This document shows positions 1 to 7,873 of a stretch of DNA of 27,951 nt, piece by piece (positions within the stretch are counted from its first letter, which is position 1; the number at the start of each line of letters is the position of its first letter). The translations under genes were made by a program, and so were the position numbers. The stretch is taken from NCBI GenBank assembly GCA_023433445.1, contig JAEZCS010000080.1:1-27951 (forward strand), read 5' to 3'. The notes under the pieces are model-generated. The model did no database searches. It saw only the letters and a list, made by a program, of their open reading frames with translations, and had not been told where the DNA came from. Source of the DNA: Pseudomonadota bacterium. GTDB lineage: Bacteria; Pseudomonadota; Alphaproteobacteria; Sphingomonadales; Sphingomonadaceae.

Positions 1-704
1 GCGTCCAGCGGGGCAAGTGCGAGGGCAATGCCGGAAGCCAAGCCCGAAGCGCCCGACGACAGGCGCACTCCAGCGCAATAATGTCCAAGCAGCGCGAGGT
101 CCTCGTCGCAGATGGCATCCGCGATGACGGCGGTGATGCCCGCCTCGCGGCGTTTGGCCATCGCTTCGGCGGCCTTTCCGCTACAAAGGGTTTCGCGCGG
201 CAGAAGCCCAACTGTGCCGTGCATCTGGCGTTGCAAGATGCGAACAAGGTCGGCGTCGAGCATCGGATTGAGTGGGTGATCGCGCATGGTGGATTCGTTC
301 AGCAGCCGATCGCCGACGAACAAATGTCCCTGATATACGGTGCGGCCAGTCGCAGGAAAGGCCGGGCAGGCGATGACAGCTTCCACTCCCAGGTCCGCCG
401 CCATGGCTTCCAGCACCGGCCCGATATTGCCAGCATCGGTCGAATCGAACGTAGAGCAATATTTGAAATAGTACCGCTCGCAGGCAGCGCTCCTCAGCCA
501 TCGCAAGGCTGCAAGCGACTGCTCCACTGCGGCATCCGGGGCAATGGAGCGCGATTTGAGCGCGATGACGACCGCGTCAGCCTCTGGAAGGTCCGCACCG
601 TCCGGTGTTCCGAATAGCAGCGACGTCCGTAATCCCCGGCTCGCCAGTTCGTTGGCCAGGTCGGTCGCGCCGGTAAAGTCGTCGGCAATACATCCCAGTA
701 GCAT
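1..704 (-). CDS. otnK: Four-carbon acid sugar kinase (DUF1537/OtnK family), partial
   Basis: The first 234 codons are in the window; the gene runs off the left edge, so the C-terminal nucleotide-binding domain is missing. The family phosphorylates 3-oxo-tetronates or related four-carbon sugar acids (threonate/erythronate catabolism) in the cytoplasm. The N-terminus carries the family signature, IADDFTGATD at residues 6-15, and later YFKYCSTFDST, the usual sugar-acid-binding segment of the N-terminal domain. The frame has no stop up to base 1. ATG at 704 is preceded by GGAAGGGG at a good distance. It is divergent from an ACS-type MFS carrier and a GntR regulator, a usual arrangement for threonate/erythronate loci, so the aldolase and dehydrogenase may lie beyond the left edge. 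The family is clear; the exact substrate is inferred. Confidence 0.9.
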   Translation of the reverse strand, partial: MLLGCIADDFTGATDLANELASRGLRTSLLFGTPDGADLPEADAVVIALKSRSIAPDAAVEQSLAALRWLRSAACERYYFKYCSTFDSTDAGNIGPVLEAMAADLGVEAVIACPAFPATGRTVYQGHLFVGDRLLNESTMRDHPLNPMLDADLVRILQRQMHGTVGLLPRETLCSGKAAEAMAKRREAGITAVIADAICDEDLALLGHYCAGVRLSSGASGLASGIALALAPLD

Positions 705-726
705 CACAACCCCTTCCGCCGCCGCA

Positions 727-760
727 TTGACACATATGAACTTGTCTGACAACCAGACAG
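727..760. promoter_or_regulatory. Divergent promoter with FadR/GntR-type operator
   Basis: The 76-bp gap between the kinase and the MFS gene holds TTGTCTGACAA at 742-752, a perfect 11-bp palindrome that fits the FadR-subfamily consensus TnGTnnnACnA exactly. It overlaps a second inverted repeat, TGTCTG (743-748) and CAGACA (754-759). A consensus -35 box TTGACA lies at 727-732 on the plus strand, so a bound repressor would cover the -10 region; I see no convincing -10 hexamer. The likely ligand-responsive repressor is the GntR protein encoded at 2143-2931. Binding is inferred from the motif only. Confidence 0.6.
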
Positions 761-780
761 CTATGGAAAAGGGGAATGCT

Positions 781-2088
781 ATGACTGGGGAGCGCGCTGA
801 TCAGGCGCAGGCAGACGGGGTGTACCGCAAGGTCAAGTGGCGGCTCGTCCCGTTCCTGATGGTTTGCTATGTCGTCGCCTATCTTGACCGCGTGAATGTC
901 GGTTTCGCGAAGCTGGGCATGTCCGGTGAGCTCCGCATCGGCGAAGCTGCATATGGACTTGGCGCGGGCATCTTCTTTATCGGTTATTTCCTGTTCGAAA
1001 TTCCAAGCAACATGGCGCTCCACCGGTTCGGCGCGCGGCGCTGGATCGCCAGGATCATGATCAGCTGGGCTGTGTTCTCCGCCGGCTGCGCCTTTATCGA
1101 GGGCCCAATCTCCTTTTACGTGCTGCGCTTCTTTCTTGGCGTCGCCGAAGCCGGCTTCTTCCCCGGCATCATTCTCTATTTGAGCTATTGGTTTCCTTCA
1201 TCCCGTCGCGGCGAAATCATCGCCCTTTTCATGGTCTCCATCCCGCTCGCCGGGATCGTCGGAGGGCCATTGTCCGGTTTGATCATGGAAGGAATGGATG
1301 GTGTAGGCGGTTGGAGTGGCTGGCGGTGGATGTTCCTGATCGAGGCCTTGCCCGCTATCGTGCTGGGCTGCCTTGTGCCGCGCATGCTGCCCTCGAGGCC
1401 TGCCGAAGCACATTGGCTCGGTGACGGCGAACGCGGTCGGATCGAGCAGGACCTTGCCGCCGACGAGCCCGAGGGCGTGCGTCATCACGCGCGCATCCGC
1501 GACGTCTTCGGCGACCCGCAGATCATGCGACTGGCTTTGATCTACTTCGGCTGCATCATGGGCCAATATGGCTTTACGTTTTGGTTGCCGACCATGATTG
1601 ATGACATTTCGGGCGGTTCACCTTTGGTTGTCGGGTTGTTTTCGGTGCTTCCCTATGCCTGCGCCGCCGCTGCAATGCTGCTCGTCGGGCGCAGTTCGGA
1701 TCGTACTGGCGAACGCCGATGGCATCTCGTTCTGCCCTTGCTGGTCGGCGCGGGCGCGCTTATCTTGACGCCAATGGCGCAAAATCCTGTACCGGCGATC
1801 GCCCTGTTATGCCTTGCTGCGGCATCCACGCTTACCGCCAGCCCGCTCTTCTGGAACCTTCCAACCGCGTTCCTGCGCGGCAGCGCGGCTGCGGTAGGGA
1901 TCGCCGCAATCAACTCGGTCGGGAACCTGGCGGGCTTTGCCAGTCCGCTGCTGATTGGATGGATCAGCGGAACGACGGGGAGCCGGGCCGCCGCCACGGC
2001 GATACTGGGCGTTATATTGATCATCGCCGCCCTTGCGGTCTTTGCCGGACCGCGATCTCCGGGCAAAGCTGCCCTTGTGTCGCAGTGA
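781..2088 (+). CDS. MFS transporter, anion:cation symporter (ACS) family
   Basis: A 435-residue inner-membrane carrier with about twelve hydrophobic segments. The first transmembrane region has YLDRVNVGFA, the ACS/TtuB-type signature, followed by GYFLFEIPSN and a FFLGVAEAGFFPG segment, all typical of tartrate/hexuronate/sugar-acid symporters. It probably imports the four-carbon sugar acid handled by the divergent kinase. ATG 781 is preferred because AAGGGG sits about eight bases upstream; in-frame ATGs at 736 and 763 are possible but lie in the operator region. The GntR gene follows 54 bp downstream on the same strand, so the two are probably co-transcribed. Family is sure, substrate inferred. 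Confidence 0.88.
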   Translation: MTGERADQAQADGVYRKVKWRLVPFLMVCYVVAYLDRVNVGFAKLGMSGELRIGEAAYGLGAGIFFIGYFLFEIPSNMALHRFGARRWIARIMISWAVFSAGCAFIEGPISFYVLRFFLGVAEAGFFPGIILYLSYWFPSSRRGEIIALFMVSIPLAGIVGGPLSGLIMEGMDGVGGWSGWRWMFLIEALPAIVLGCLVPRMLPSRPAEAHWLGDGERGRIEQDLAADEPEGVRHHARIRDVFGDPQIMRLALIYFGCIMGQYGFTFWLPTMIDDISGGSPLVVGLFSVLPYACAAAAMLLVGRSSDRTGERRWHLVLPLLVGAGALILTPMAQNPVPAIALLCLAAASTLTASPLFWNLPTAFLRGSAAAVGIAAINSVGNLAGFASPLLIGWISGTTGSRAAATAILGVILIIAALAVFAGPRSPGKAALVSQ

Positions 2089-2142
2089 TGGCAAAGCTGG
2101 ATTGGATAGATAGAGCGATGGAAGGTCGGATCAGGCCCTTCG

Positions 2143-2931
2143 ATGATGAGTAAGTCAGGGCGCGGCCCCGCTCTCCCGTTCAACAGCTCTGATCACCATA
2201 GCGGGCGGCGTTCGCAGTGGATAGCGGGGCTCATGGTCGAGCATATCGAAAGCCATGACCTCCTCCCCGGCGCGAAGCTGCCGTCGGAAAATGCCCTGGC
2301 CCAGCGTTTCAGCGTAAGCCGCTCGGTCATTCGCGAGGCTATCGCCATGCTCCGCGCGGAGGGGCGCGTGGAGACAATTCAGGGCAGCGGCGCCTTTGTC
2401 CGTCTCCCTGATGCCGGTGGGCCGGAGTTGGACACCCTGACCCGGTCATCGGTGAAATCGCTGATCGATCTTATCGGCGTGCGACGCGTGGTTGAGAGCG
2501 AGATCGCGGCGATTGCGGCGGAGGAAAGGACGCGCGAGACCATGGCGGCGATTGATCGAGCGTTGGATCGACTGCGACGCGCGCAAGACGCTGGAGCGCT
2601 CGGTGTTATCGAAGACCGCGCCTTTCATGCCAGCATCGCCGACGCATGCGGCAATGACTATTGGCGCAAGGTTGTCCAGACGCTCGCGCGGCCCATCGAG
2701 GTGGCAATCGGAGTGACAAGGTCGAACGAGGCGCTCAGCGGCGATTTCGTACGTGCAGTGGACGAAGAACATGGCGCTATTCGCGATGCGATCGCCGCTG
2801 GTGATCCCGAACAGGCCCGCGTGGCAGCGGTACGGCATATGGAATGCTCCACCCAGCGGATCTTAAGCGCTGACCGTGCTTTCTGGAGCGCAGGCGGCGG
2901 CGGCATTTCCCGCCTAAATCAAGCCGACTGA
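2143..2931 (+). CDS. FadR-family (GntR) transcriptional regulator
   Basis: 262 residues. A winged helix-turn-helix at about residues 23-88 contains KLPSENALAQRFSVSRSVIREAI, the GntR DNA-binding signature (written here only as LPSE...SRSVIREA). An FCD effector domain follows at about 100-245. All four usual FCD metal ligands are visible: Asp158, His162, His210 and His232, so this is a metal-dependent FCD sensor that typically binds a carboxylate. It lies behind the MFS gene and is the obvious candidate to bind the palindrome at 742-752. Start: ATG 2143 or 2146, neither with a strong ribosome site. It probably acts as a repressor released by a sugar-acid ligand. Confidence 0.88.
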   Translation: MMSKSGRGPALPFNSSDHHSGRRSQWIAGLMVEHIESHDLLPGAKLPSENALAQRFSVSRSVIREAIAMLRAEGRVETIQGSGAFVRLPDAGGPELDTLTRSSVKSLIDLIGVRRVVESEIAAIAAEERTRETMAAIDRALDRLRRAQDAGALGVIEDRAFHASIADACGNDYWRKVVQTLARPIEVAIGVTRSNEALSGDFVRAVDEEHGAIRDAIAAGDPEQARVAAVRHMECSTQRILSADRAFWSAGGGGISRLNQAD

Positions 2932-3062
2932 ATTACTGGGAGAGTTTGACCGTGGAAGTGGCCGCCACTGCGCGATAGAGCAGAGCTTCACCGACTATCG
3001 GGGCGGCGAGGCAGAACGATAGAAAATGACTTTTTCGATGATGCTCGTTAAGGACATCTTCC

Positions 3063-3464
3063 GTGCATCAGATGCGTCGCCTCGTCCTGGCCAATAGGCC
3101 TATTGCCTGCATGGTCATCGCACTCGCGTTGCTGATGAAAATTCTCGTACCCGCAGGGTTCATGCCGACGATATCCGATGGCCAGGTCGTTGTCAGCATG
3201 TGTTCAGGCATGGGTCCGAAGACGATGGTCATCACTATCCCCGGTGTCGAACAGAAATCGGACATTGGCAGCCATCAGGGCACAATGGAAAAGCCGTGCG
3301 CCTTCGTTGGCCTGTCTGCCTCATCTCTGTCCGCTGCCGGCCCGCTTCTGTTAGCGACCGCGATCCTGTTCGTTCTGACGCAGGGAACGCGCCCGCAGGT
3401 TCGACCAGCTGCGGCCGCACCGCCCTATTTGCGCCCGCCGCTGAGAGCTCCGCCGCTCAACTGA
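3063..3464 (+). CDS. DUF2946 family small membrane protein
   Basis: 133 residues. The segment ILVPAGFMP near residue 30 and a hydrophobic segment near residues 97-116 followed by a proline/arginine-rich tail are typical of DUF2946 proteins, whose function is not established but which commonly sit beside TonB-dependent receptors of metal-uptake loci. GTG 3063 is chosen because AAGGA at 3050-3054 is correctly spaced for it; ATG 3072 would be too far away. Downstream lie a receptor remnant and a PepSY protein, the usual order. Cys residues near 47 and 79 are present. No clear metal-regulator box was seen upstream. Confidence 0.82.
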   Translation: MHQMRRLVLANRPIACMVIALALLMKILVPAGFMPTISDGQVVVSMCSGMGPKTMVITIPGVEQKSDIGSHQGTMEKPCAFVGLSASSLSAAGPLLLATAILFVLTQGTRPQVRPAAAAPPYLRPPLRAPPLN

Positions 3465-3611
3465 TTTTCCAGCGTCAAATAGGCGGACGTTAGCGAATCC
3501 GTTCGCGTCGTCTCCGCCTGCACCGCATATCCGCATCGGCACGGCCGCTCCCGGCCGCAATCGGGCAATGACGCCTCGTCTGCCCGGACATCAAGACACT
3601 AAGGAAGAATC

Positions 3612-3788
3612 GTGACGACATCCATCATCGCGCTGGCTGCTTCGCGCTGGCTGCTTCGAGCCGAGGGCCGTTACATCACAGATGGGGACTGCACCGCTCC
3701 CTTGGCCATGGGCGGCAGCGCCAGCACCGCTTCGAAGATTTTCAGTTCAGGCCGGGCATTATTCGCCGGAGCGCGCTTCACATGGTAA
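3612..3788 (+). pseudogene. Remnant of a TonB-dependent outer-membrane receptor
   Basis: A 58-codon open frame with a good ribosome site (AAGGAAG) before GTG 3612. It starts like an exported protein (MTTSIIALAAS) and ends in GRALFAGARFTW at its stop, which resembles the last beta-strand of TonB-dependent receptors, including the terminal aromatic residue. A full receptor would need roughly 650-800 codons, so nearly all of the plug and barrel are absent. The stop overlaps the PepSY start (ATGGTAA), as expected if this was originally a receptor-PepSY operon. I read it as an in-frame collapse by internal deletion. It could instead be a small unrelated ORF; the identification rests on a short C-terminal motif and gene order. 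Confidence 0.5.
3630..3657. repeat. Perfect tandem 14-bp repeat inside the receptor remnant
   Basis: GCGCTGGCTGCTTC occurs twice back to back (3630-3643 and 3644-3657). Fourteen is not a multiple of three, so the two copies are read in different frames (ALAAS, then RWLL). It may mark a slippage event or the deletion junction in the collapsed receptor gene. Confidence 0.8.
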
Positions 3789-5119
3789 TGCCCACCAAGC
3801 CCGTTCCAGCGCCAGCAAGCGCGGCCTATCTCACAGTTTGGCGTTGGCACTTCTATACCGGCCTGTTCGTATTGCCCTTCATTCTGATCCTTTCGATCAC
3901 GGGATCGATCTACCTGTTCAAGCCCCAGATCGATCGTTGGGAGGAGCGGGTCTATCAGGGGCTTGCCATGTCGGATGCCGTGTCGCCCGACAGGCAACTC
4001 ACTGCCGCCCTCGCCGCAAACCCGGCGATGCGGTTCAACTATTACCGCCTGCCCGAGCGCCCAGGCGACGCGGCGATGATCCACATGATCGGGTCTGACG
4101 GTGCGCAGCGTGATGTCTTCGTCTCGCCGCAGGGCACGGTGCTTGGCACTCGCGATCCGAACGCCAAAATTTCGGAGACAGTCGCGCGCATCCATGGCTC
4201 GTTGCTGATCGGTACCTGGGGCGACTGGCTGGTCGAACTGGCGGCGAGCTGGACGATCGTCATGATCCTGACCGGCCTCTATCTTTGGTGGCCGCGGCCA
4301 TTCCGACTTGCCGGCACGCTGTGGCCGCGCCTGTCGCTCAAAGGGCGGGCGCTGCTCAAGGACGTCCATCGCGTTACCGGCTTTTGGATTGCAGGGCTGG
4401 TGCTGATGATGCTGGTGAGTGGCCTACCCTGGGCGGGTGCTTGGGGAAGTGCTTTCAAATGGGCGCGAGCCGAGCTGGGCGTAATGAAGGGGCCCCAGGA
4501 CTGGAAGACTGGCGTCAAAGGCGACCATGCCGAGCATCACTCGGTTATACCGAACCCCCCGATGCTGCGGGCGGCAGGGCTGCCGTTGTCCGTATTTGTC
4601 GGAAAGGCGCGCGACCAACATCTCGCTTTTCCTGCGCTAGTGCTACCGCCGCACGTCCCGACGCGCTTTGGTCCGCCGACCGGCAATGAATGGACCATCA
4701 AGTCCGAAGCGCAGAACCGGTGGCTGGGACGTCAGGTGACTTACGATCCCGTTACTGGCGCCGAGACTGGTCGACGCGGCTTCGCCGACCAGCATGTGAT
4801 CGACCGCATCGTGAACACCGGTGTCGCTTGGCATGAAGGTCAACTTTTCGGCTGGGTCAACCAGTTGGTCGGCGTGCTAACGGCCATCGCATTGGTGGGG
4901 ATCAGCATCCTCGGCGTTGTAATGTGGCTGAAACGCCGCCCGCAAGGCAGCATCGGTGAGCCGCCTGCGGTGGCTGGGAGAGGCAGGCCGTGGATGATCG
5001 CGGCGCTGATCGCGCTGGCGCTGCTGCTGCCTCTGTTTGGCGCATCGTTGCTGATCCTGATGATTATCGACCGGCTATTTGGTCGCCGCGGCCAGCCAAT
5101 CAAATCTCTGCAAAGCTGA
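3782..5119 (+). CDS. PepSY-associated transmembrane (PepSY_TM) protein
   Basis: 445 residues with an N-terminal membrane segment (WRWHFYTGLFVLPFILILSITG, spanning about residues 20-43), a periplasmic PepSY-type region, two central membrane segments near 157-175 and 200-222, and C-terminal ones near 360-385 and 405-430. Conserved His residues (WRWHFYTG, IHGSLL, DVHRVTGFW) are typical of this group, which is thought to act as ferric-siderophore or metal-chelate reductases in the inner membrane beside TonB receptors. ATG 3782 has GGAG ten bases upstream and overlaps the stop of the receptor remnant; ATG 3788 is an alternative. With the receptor lost, this protein may lack its original partner. 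Confidence 0.85.
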   Translation: MVMPTKPVPAPASAAYLTVWRWHFYTGLFVLPFILILSITGSIYLFKPQIDRWEERVYQGLAMSDAVSPDRQLTAALAANPAMRFNYYRLPERPGDAAMIHMIGSDGAQRDVFVSPQGTVLGTRDPNAKISETVARIHGSLLIGTWGDWLVELAASWTIVMILTGLYLWWPRPFRLAGTLWPRLSLKGRALLKDVHRVTGFWIAGLVLMMLVSGLPWAGAWGSAFKWARAELGVMKGPQDWKTGVKGDHAEHHSVIPNPPMLRAAGLPLSVFVGKARDQHLAFPALVLPPHVPTRFGPPTGNEWTIKSEAQNRWLGRQVTYDPVTGAETGRRGFADQHVIDRIVNTGVAWHEGQLFGWVNQLVGVLTAIALVGISILGVVMWLKRRPQGSIGEPPAVAGRGRPWMIAALIALALLLPLFGASLLILMIIDRLFGRRGQPIKSLQS

Positions 5120-5202
5120 AAGCGGATGCTCGACAGTGAGCGCTGCGGAAGACGGTTTAATACCTGAAACAATCGCGCGGACGAATGAGGCATGTCTCAC
5201 GG

Positions 5203-5237
5203 CGGTGCTCCAAACCCGGCATAGGCCTGGAGCACCG
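5203..5237. terminator. Ten-bp perfect hairpin between convergent genes
   Basis: Arms CGGTGCTCCA (5203-5212) and TGGAGCACCG (5228-5237) pair perfectly around a 15-base loop. It lies in the 130-bp gap between the ends of the PepSY gene and the GH2 gene, 13 bases beyond the GH2 stop. There is no U-run on either strand, so a bidirectional terminator or 3' RNA-stability element is inferred from position and symmetry. Confidence 0.5.
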
Positions 5238-5249
5238 ACCGATTTACGC

Positions 5250-7823
5250 TTATGTCGTCCGCTTCGGAGCTTCGCCAACCATCAGTGCCGCTTGCGCCTT
5301 TGACAGGCCGTCGCCATCGATGCTGATTGTGGCAACGCCCGCTTCTCCAGTTGGTCGGAGCACTGCCAATGCGCGTCCGTGCCATGTTTTCGCGACAGGC
5401 TGGCGAAAGCTGGCAACCCCCCGAGGATTGGCATTGCCAAATGCCACCAGTTCTACTGGGCCGGATATATTTGCCCGAAGGACATGAACGGCATCGGGCA
5501 CAATCCTTCCAGACTTGTCGAGGATCTCGATCGTCACATAGGCTAGCTGGTTTCGGTTGGTCGTGATCCGCTTGCGATCGGCCTTCAGGCGCAGCGCGGC
5601 CGGCTCGCCTACCGTCTCCAACTTGCGGCGGCCGATCTGCTTGCCACCCGCGAAAGCGGTGACCTGCAGCGTGCCGGGCTCATAGGGCACATTCACCTGC
5701 GTTATCGCACCCTTGTCAGTTTCGACGGCCTGATCGGCGATAAGGCGGCCATTCAGTTCGACCCTGAGTCTTTCTGCACGAGAAAATATCGCGACGGAGA
5801 GATTCTGGCCCTCGGCGCCCGGCCAGGTCCAGCTTTGCAGTTCGTCGCGCCAGCCCCACAGGAACGGCGTTTCCTTCTTACCTTCGGGAATAGGTCGCTG
5901 GACTGCAATCTCCAATGGGCTGAGGCCCCAGACGACATCGCGGGCCAGCGACTGCGGTTTCTGCTGGCCGATCAGGTCGATGTCGCCACAGCCCGCGCCG
6001 ACCCAGGGATATTCGGCTTCACCCCGCATGTCGCCGCTCAGACCCGTGCGCGCAATCCCCGCTTCACCCAGATAATCCATCGCCGTCCATACGAAATCGC
6101 CGATCAGATAAGGCAATTTCTCCGTCAGTCGCCAAGCTCTGTCGACGTCCTTGGGGAAGCTTTCCGTTCCGACCATGACACGATCGGGGAACTTGGCGTG
6201 GTCGCGCTCGTAGGAAGAGAGCTTGTAATTATAGCCTGATGCGTCGAGGAATTGATACGCCGCCTGATCCGGTTTGCCGTCGGGACCGGTAACCTCCGGC
6301 CCCGGGCTGCCGGGGACTGCCTGCGTCACGGGGCGCGTCGGATCGAGACGACGGGTTTCTTCGGCCAGCATCTTCGCCGTGTTCACACCATCCGGCTCTC
6401 CCCGCTCCGGGATTTCATTGCCGATGCTCCACATGAAAATGCTGGGATGATTGGCGCTGCTGCGTATCATCGAGGTCAGGTCTCGCTTCCACCAGCCGTC
6501 GAAATAGAGGCTGTAGTCGTCCGGGTTCTTGGCCACCCGCCACATGTCGAAGCTTTCTTCCATCACCAGCATGCCCAACCGGTCACAGGCAGCGAGGAAG
6601 GCGGGGGAGGAAGGGTTGTGCGACGAACGCACGGCGTTGAACCCCCTGGCCTTCATCAACTCGACTTTGCGCTCTTCGGCCCGGTCAATGGCAACCGCGC
6701 CAAGCATACCGTTGTCATGGTGGATGCATCCCCCACGAAGCTTGTAGGGTTTGCCGTTGATCCGCAATCCGTTGACGGCGTCGATTTCAATCGTTCGGAA
6801 GCCAAGCGGGGCGGTCATGCGATCGACAGTCTTGCCAGCTGCGACCAACAGGCATTCGACTTCGTACATGGCCGGGCTTTCAGGCGACCAGAGGTTGGGC
6901 CGAGCGACCTGAAGCTGCGCAGGGGAATCAACCGGACTGCTGCCTTCCGTGACGATCTTGCCAGCAGCGTCGCGAATACGGGTTCGGATCATACTGCCCG
7001 ACGCGGCGTTCGCGGTTCGGGCGACGATCTGGACGGTCGCGGCGTCTGCCGTGATTACCGGCGTCGTGATCGTCAGGCCCCATTGTTCGAACCGCGCGGC
7101 GCGCAGGATGTTCAACCGGACGTGCCGGTAGATGCCGGAACCCGAATACCAACGGCTATTGCGGCCGATATTCGCGACCCGCACCGCCAGCACATTCTGC
7201 CCGGAGGGGTCTAGATGGGGCGTCAGATCGACGACGAAGGCGGTGTAACCGTGGCGATGCTCCGCCACGAACTTGCCATTGAGCCAGACTTGCGCGTTCA
7301 TATAGACGCCATCGAACTCCAGCTCGACATGCGCGTCCGAGGCAAGATGGGGCAAGGTGAAGTGCTTGCGATACCAGCCTATCCCTCCCACAGTGAAGCC
7401 TGTCGGCGCACCGCTTGCGCTATGCGAATAGGCCAGGTTGTCATTAAGTCGTGCGTCGAACGGTCCGATCAAGAGCGGCGACTTGGTAGGCTTCTGCCAG
7501 AGGGGTGCGGTATCGGCCTCACGTATGACGCCGTTCAATGCGGGATCGCTTCCCGGCAGATCCTCGATACTCCAGTCATGTGGCAGATCAAGCGAGCGCC
7601 AGCTGCCGTCGTTGAACGCACTGGCCGCCAGCCCTTCGCCATCGCCTCTGTAAAAACGCCAATTGCCGTCGAATGGCTGCCCGCGCAGATCAGCTTGATG
7701 TCGCTCGGACGGGGTGCGCAGGGGTGCAGCGGATAAAGAGGAGGTAAAACCGAGCGCTCCCGCGGCGGTCGATACCCTTAAAAGCATCCGTCGCGAGAGA
7801 ATCATGTCGTTACTGGCACTCAT
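5250..7823 (-). CDS. Glycoside hydrolase family 2, beta-galactosidase-like, Tat-exported
   Basis: 857 residues. The N-terminus has a twin-arginine signal (SRRMLLR, residues 10-16, then a hydrophobic stretch ending SAAP). GH2 sugar-binding, immunoglobulin-like and TIM-barrel domains follow. The acid/base is Glu470 in SIGNEIPERG, the nucleophile Glu554 in VGTESFPKD, and the barrel signature RSSHNPSSP precedes them. C-terminal beta domains of the DUF4982 type fit the size. It probably cleaves beta-galactosides, or arabinosides of similar shape, in the periplasm or outside the cell. It is the last gene of the arabinose operon, 50 bp after the GntR gene, with GGAAGGA before the ATG. This location supports galactose or L-arabinose release; other GH2 specificities (glucuronidase, alpha-L-arabinopyranosidase) are not excluded. 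Confidence 0.87.
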   Translation of the reverse strand: MSASNDMILSRRMLLRVSTAAGALGFTSSLSAAPLRTPSERHQADLRGQPFDGNWRFYRGDGEGLAASAFNDGSWRSLDLPHDWSIEDLPGSDPALNGVIREADTAPLWQKPTKSPLLIGPFDARLNDNLAYSHSASGAPTGFTVGGIGWYRKHFTLPHLASDAHVELEFDGVYMNAQVWLNGKFVAEHRHGYTAFVVDLTPHLDPSGQNVLAVRVANIGRNSRWYSGSGIYRHVRLNILRAARFEQWGLTITTPVITADAATVQIVARTANAASGSMIRTRIRDAAGKIVTEGSSPVDSPAQLQVARPNLWSPESPAMYEVECLLVAAGKTVDRMTAPLGFRTIEIDAVNGLRINGKPYKLRGGCIHHDNGMLGAVAIDRAEERKVELMKARGFNAVRSSHNPSSPAFLAACDRLGMLVMEESFDMWRVAKNPDDYSLYFDGWWKRDLTSMIRSSANHPSIFMWSIGNEIPERGEPDGVNTAKMLAEETRRLDPTRPVTQAVPGSPGPEVTGPDGKPDQAAYQFLDASGYNYKLSSYERDHAKFPDRVMVGTESFPKDVDRAWRLTEKLPYLIGDFVWTAMDYLGEAGIARTGLSGDMRGEAEYPWVGAGCGDIDLIGQQKPQSLARDVVWGLSPLEIAVQRPIPEGKKETPFLWGWRDELQSWTWPGAEGQNLSVAIFSRAERLRVELNGRLIADQAVETDKGAITQVNVPYEPGTLQVTAFAGGKQIGRRKLETVGEPAALRLKADRKRITTNRNQLAYVTIEILDKSGRIVPDAVHVLRANISGPVELVAFGNANPRGVASFRQPVAKTWHGRALAVLRPTGEAGVATISIDGDGLSKAQAALMVGEAPKRTT

Positions 7824-7873
7824 CAGTCTTCCTTCCGTTGCGACGGCTCTCAGCCCCGCCTTATTGTTTCGAT

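Noticed and set aside
81..617. Plus-strand open frame and two short minus-strand frames in the first 700 bases
   Set aside because: The minus-strand frame from 704 to base 1 is an uninterrupted DUF1537 kinase; the other frames are shadows. The gene is cut by the window edge, not frameshifted.
544..780. N-terminal extension of the ACS-type MFS gene back to 544
   Set aside because: It would overlap the divergent kinase gene and its promoter; the ribosome site and membrane topology support ATG 781.
6252..7214. Plus-strand open frame (320 codons) within the GH2 gene
   Set aside because: Antisense to GH2 domains that include both catalytic glutamates; no motif of its own.
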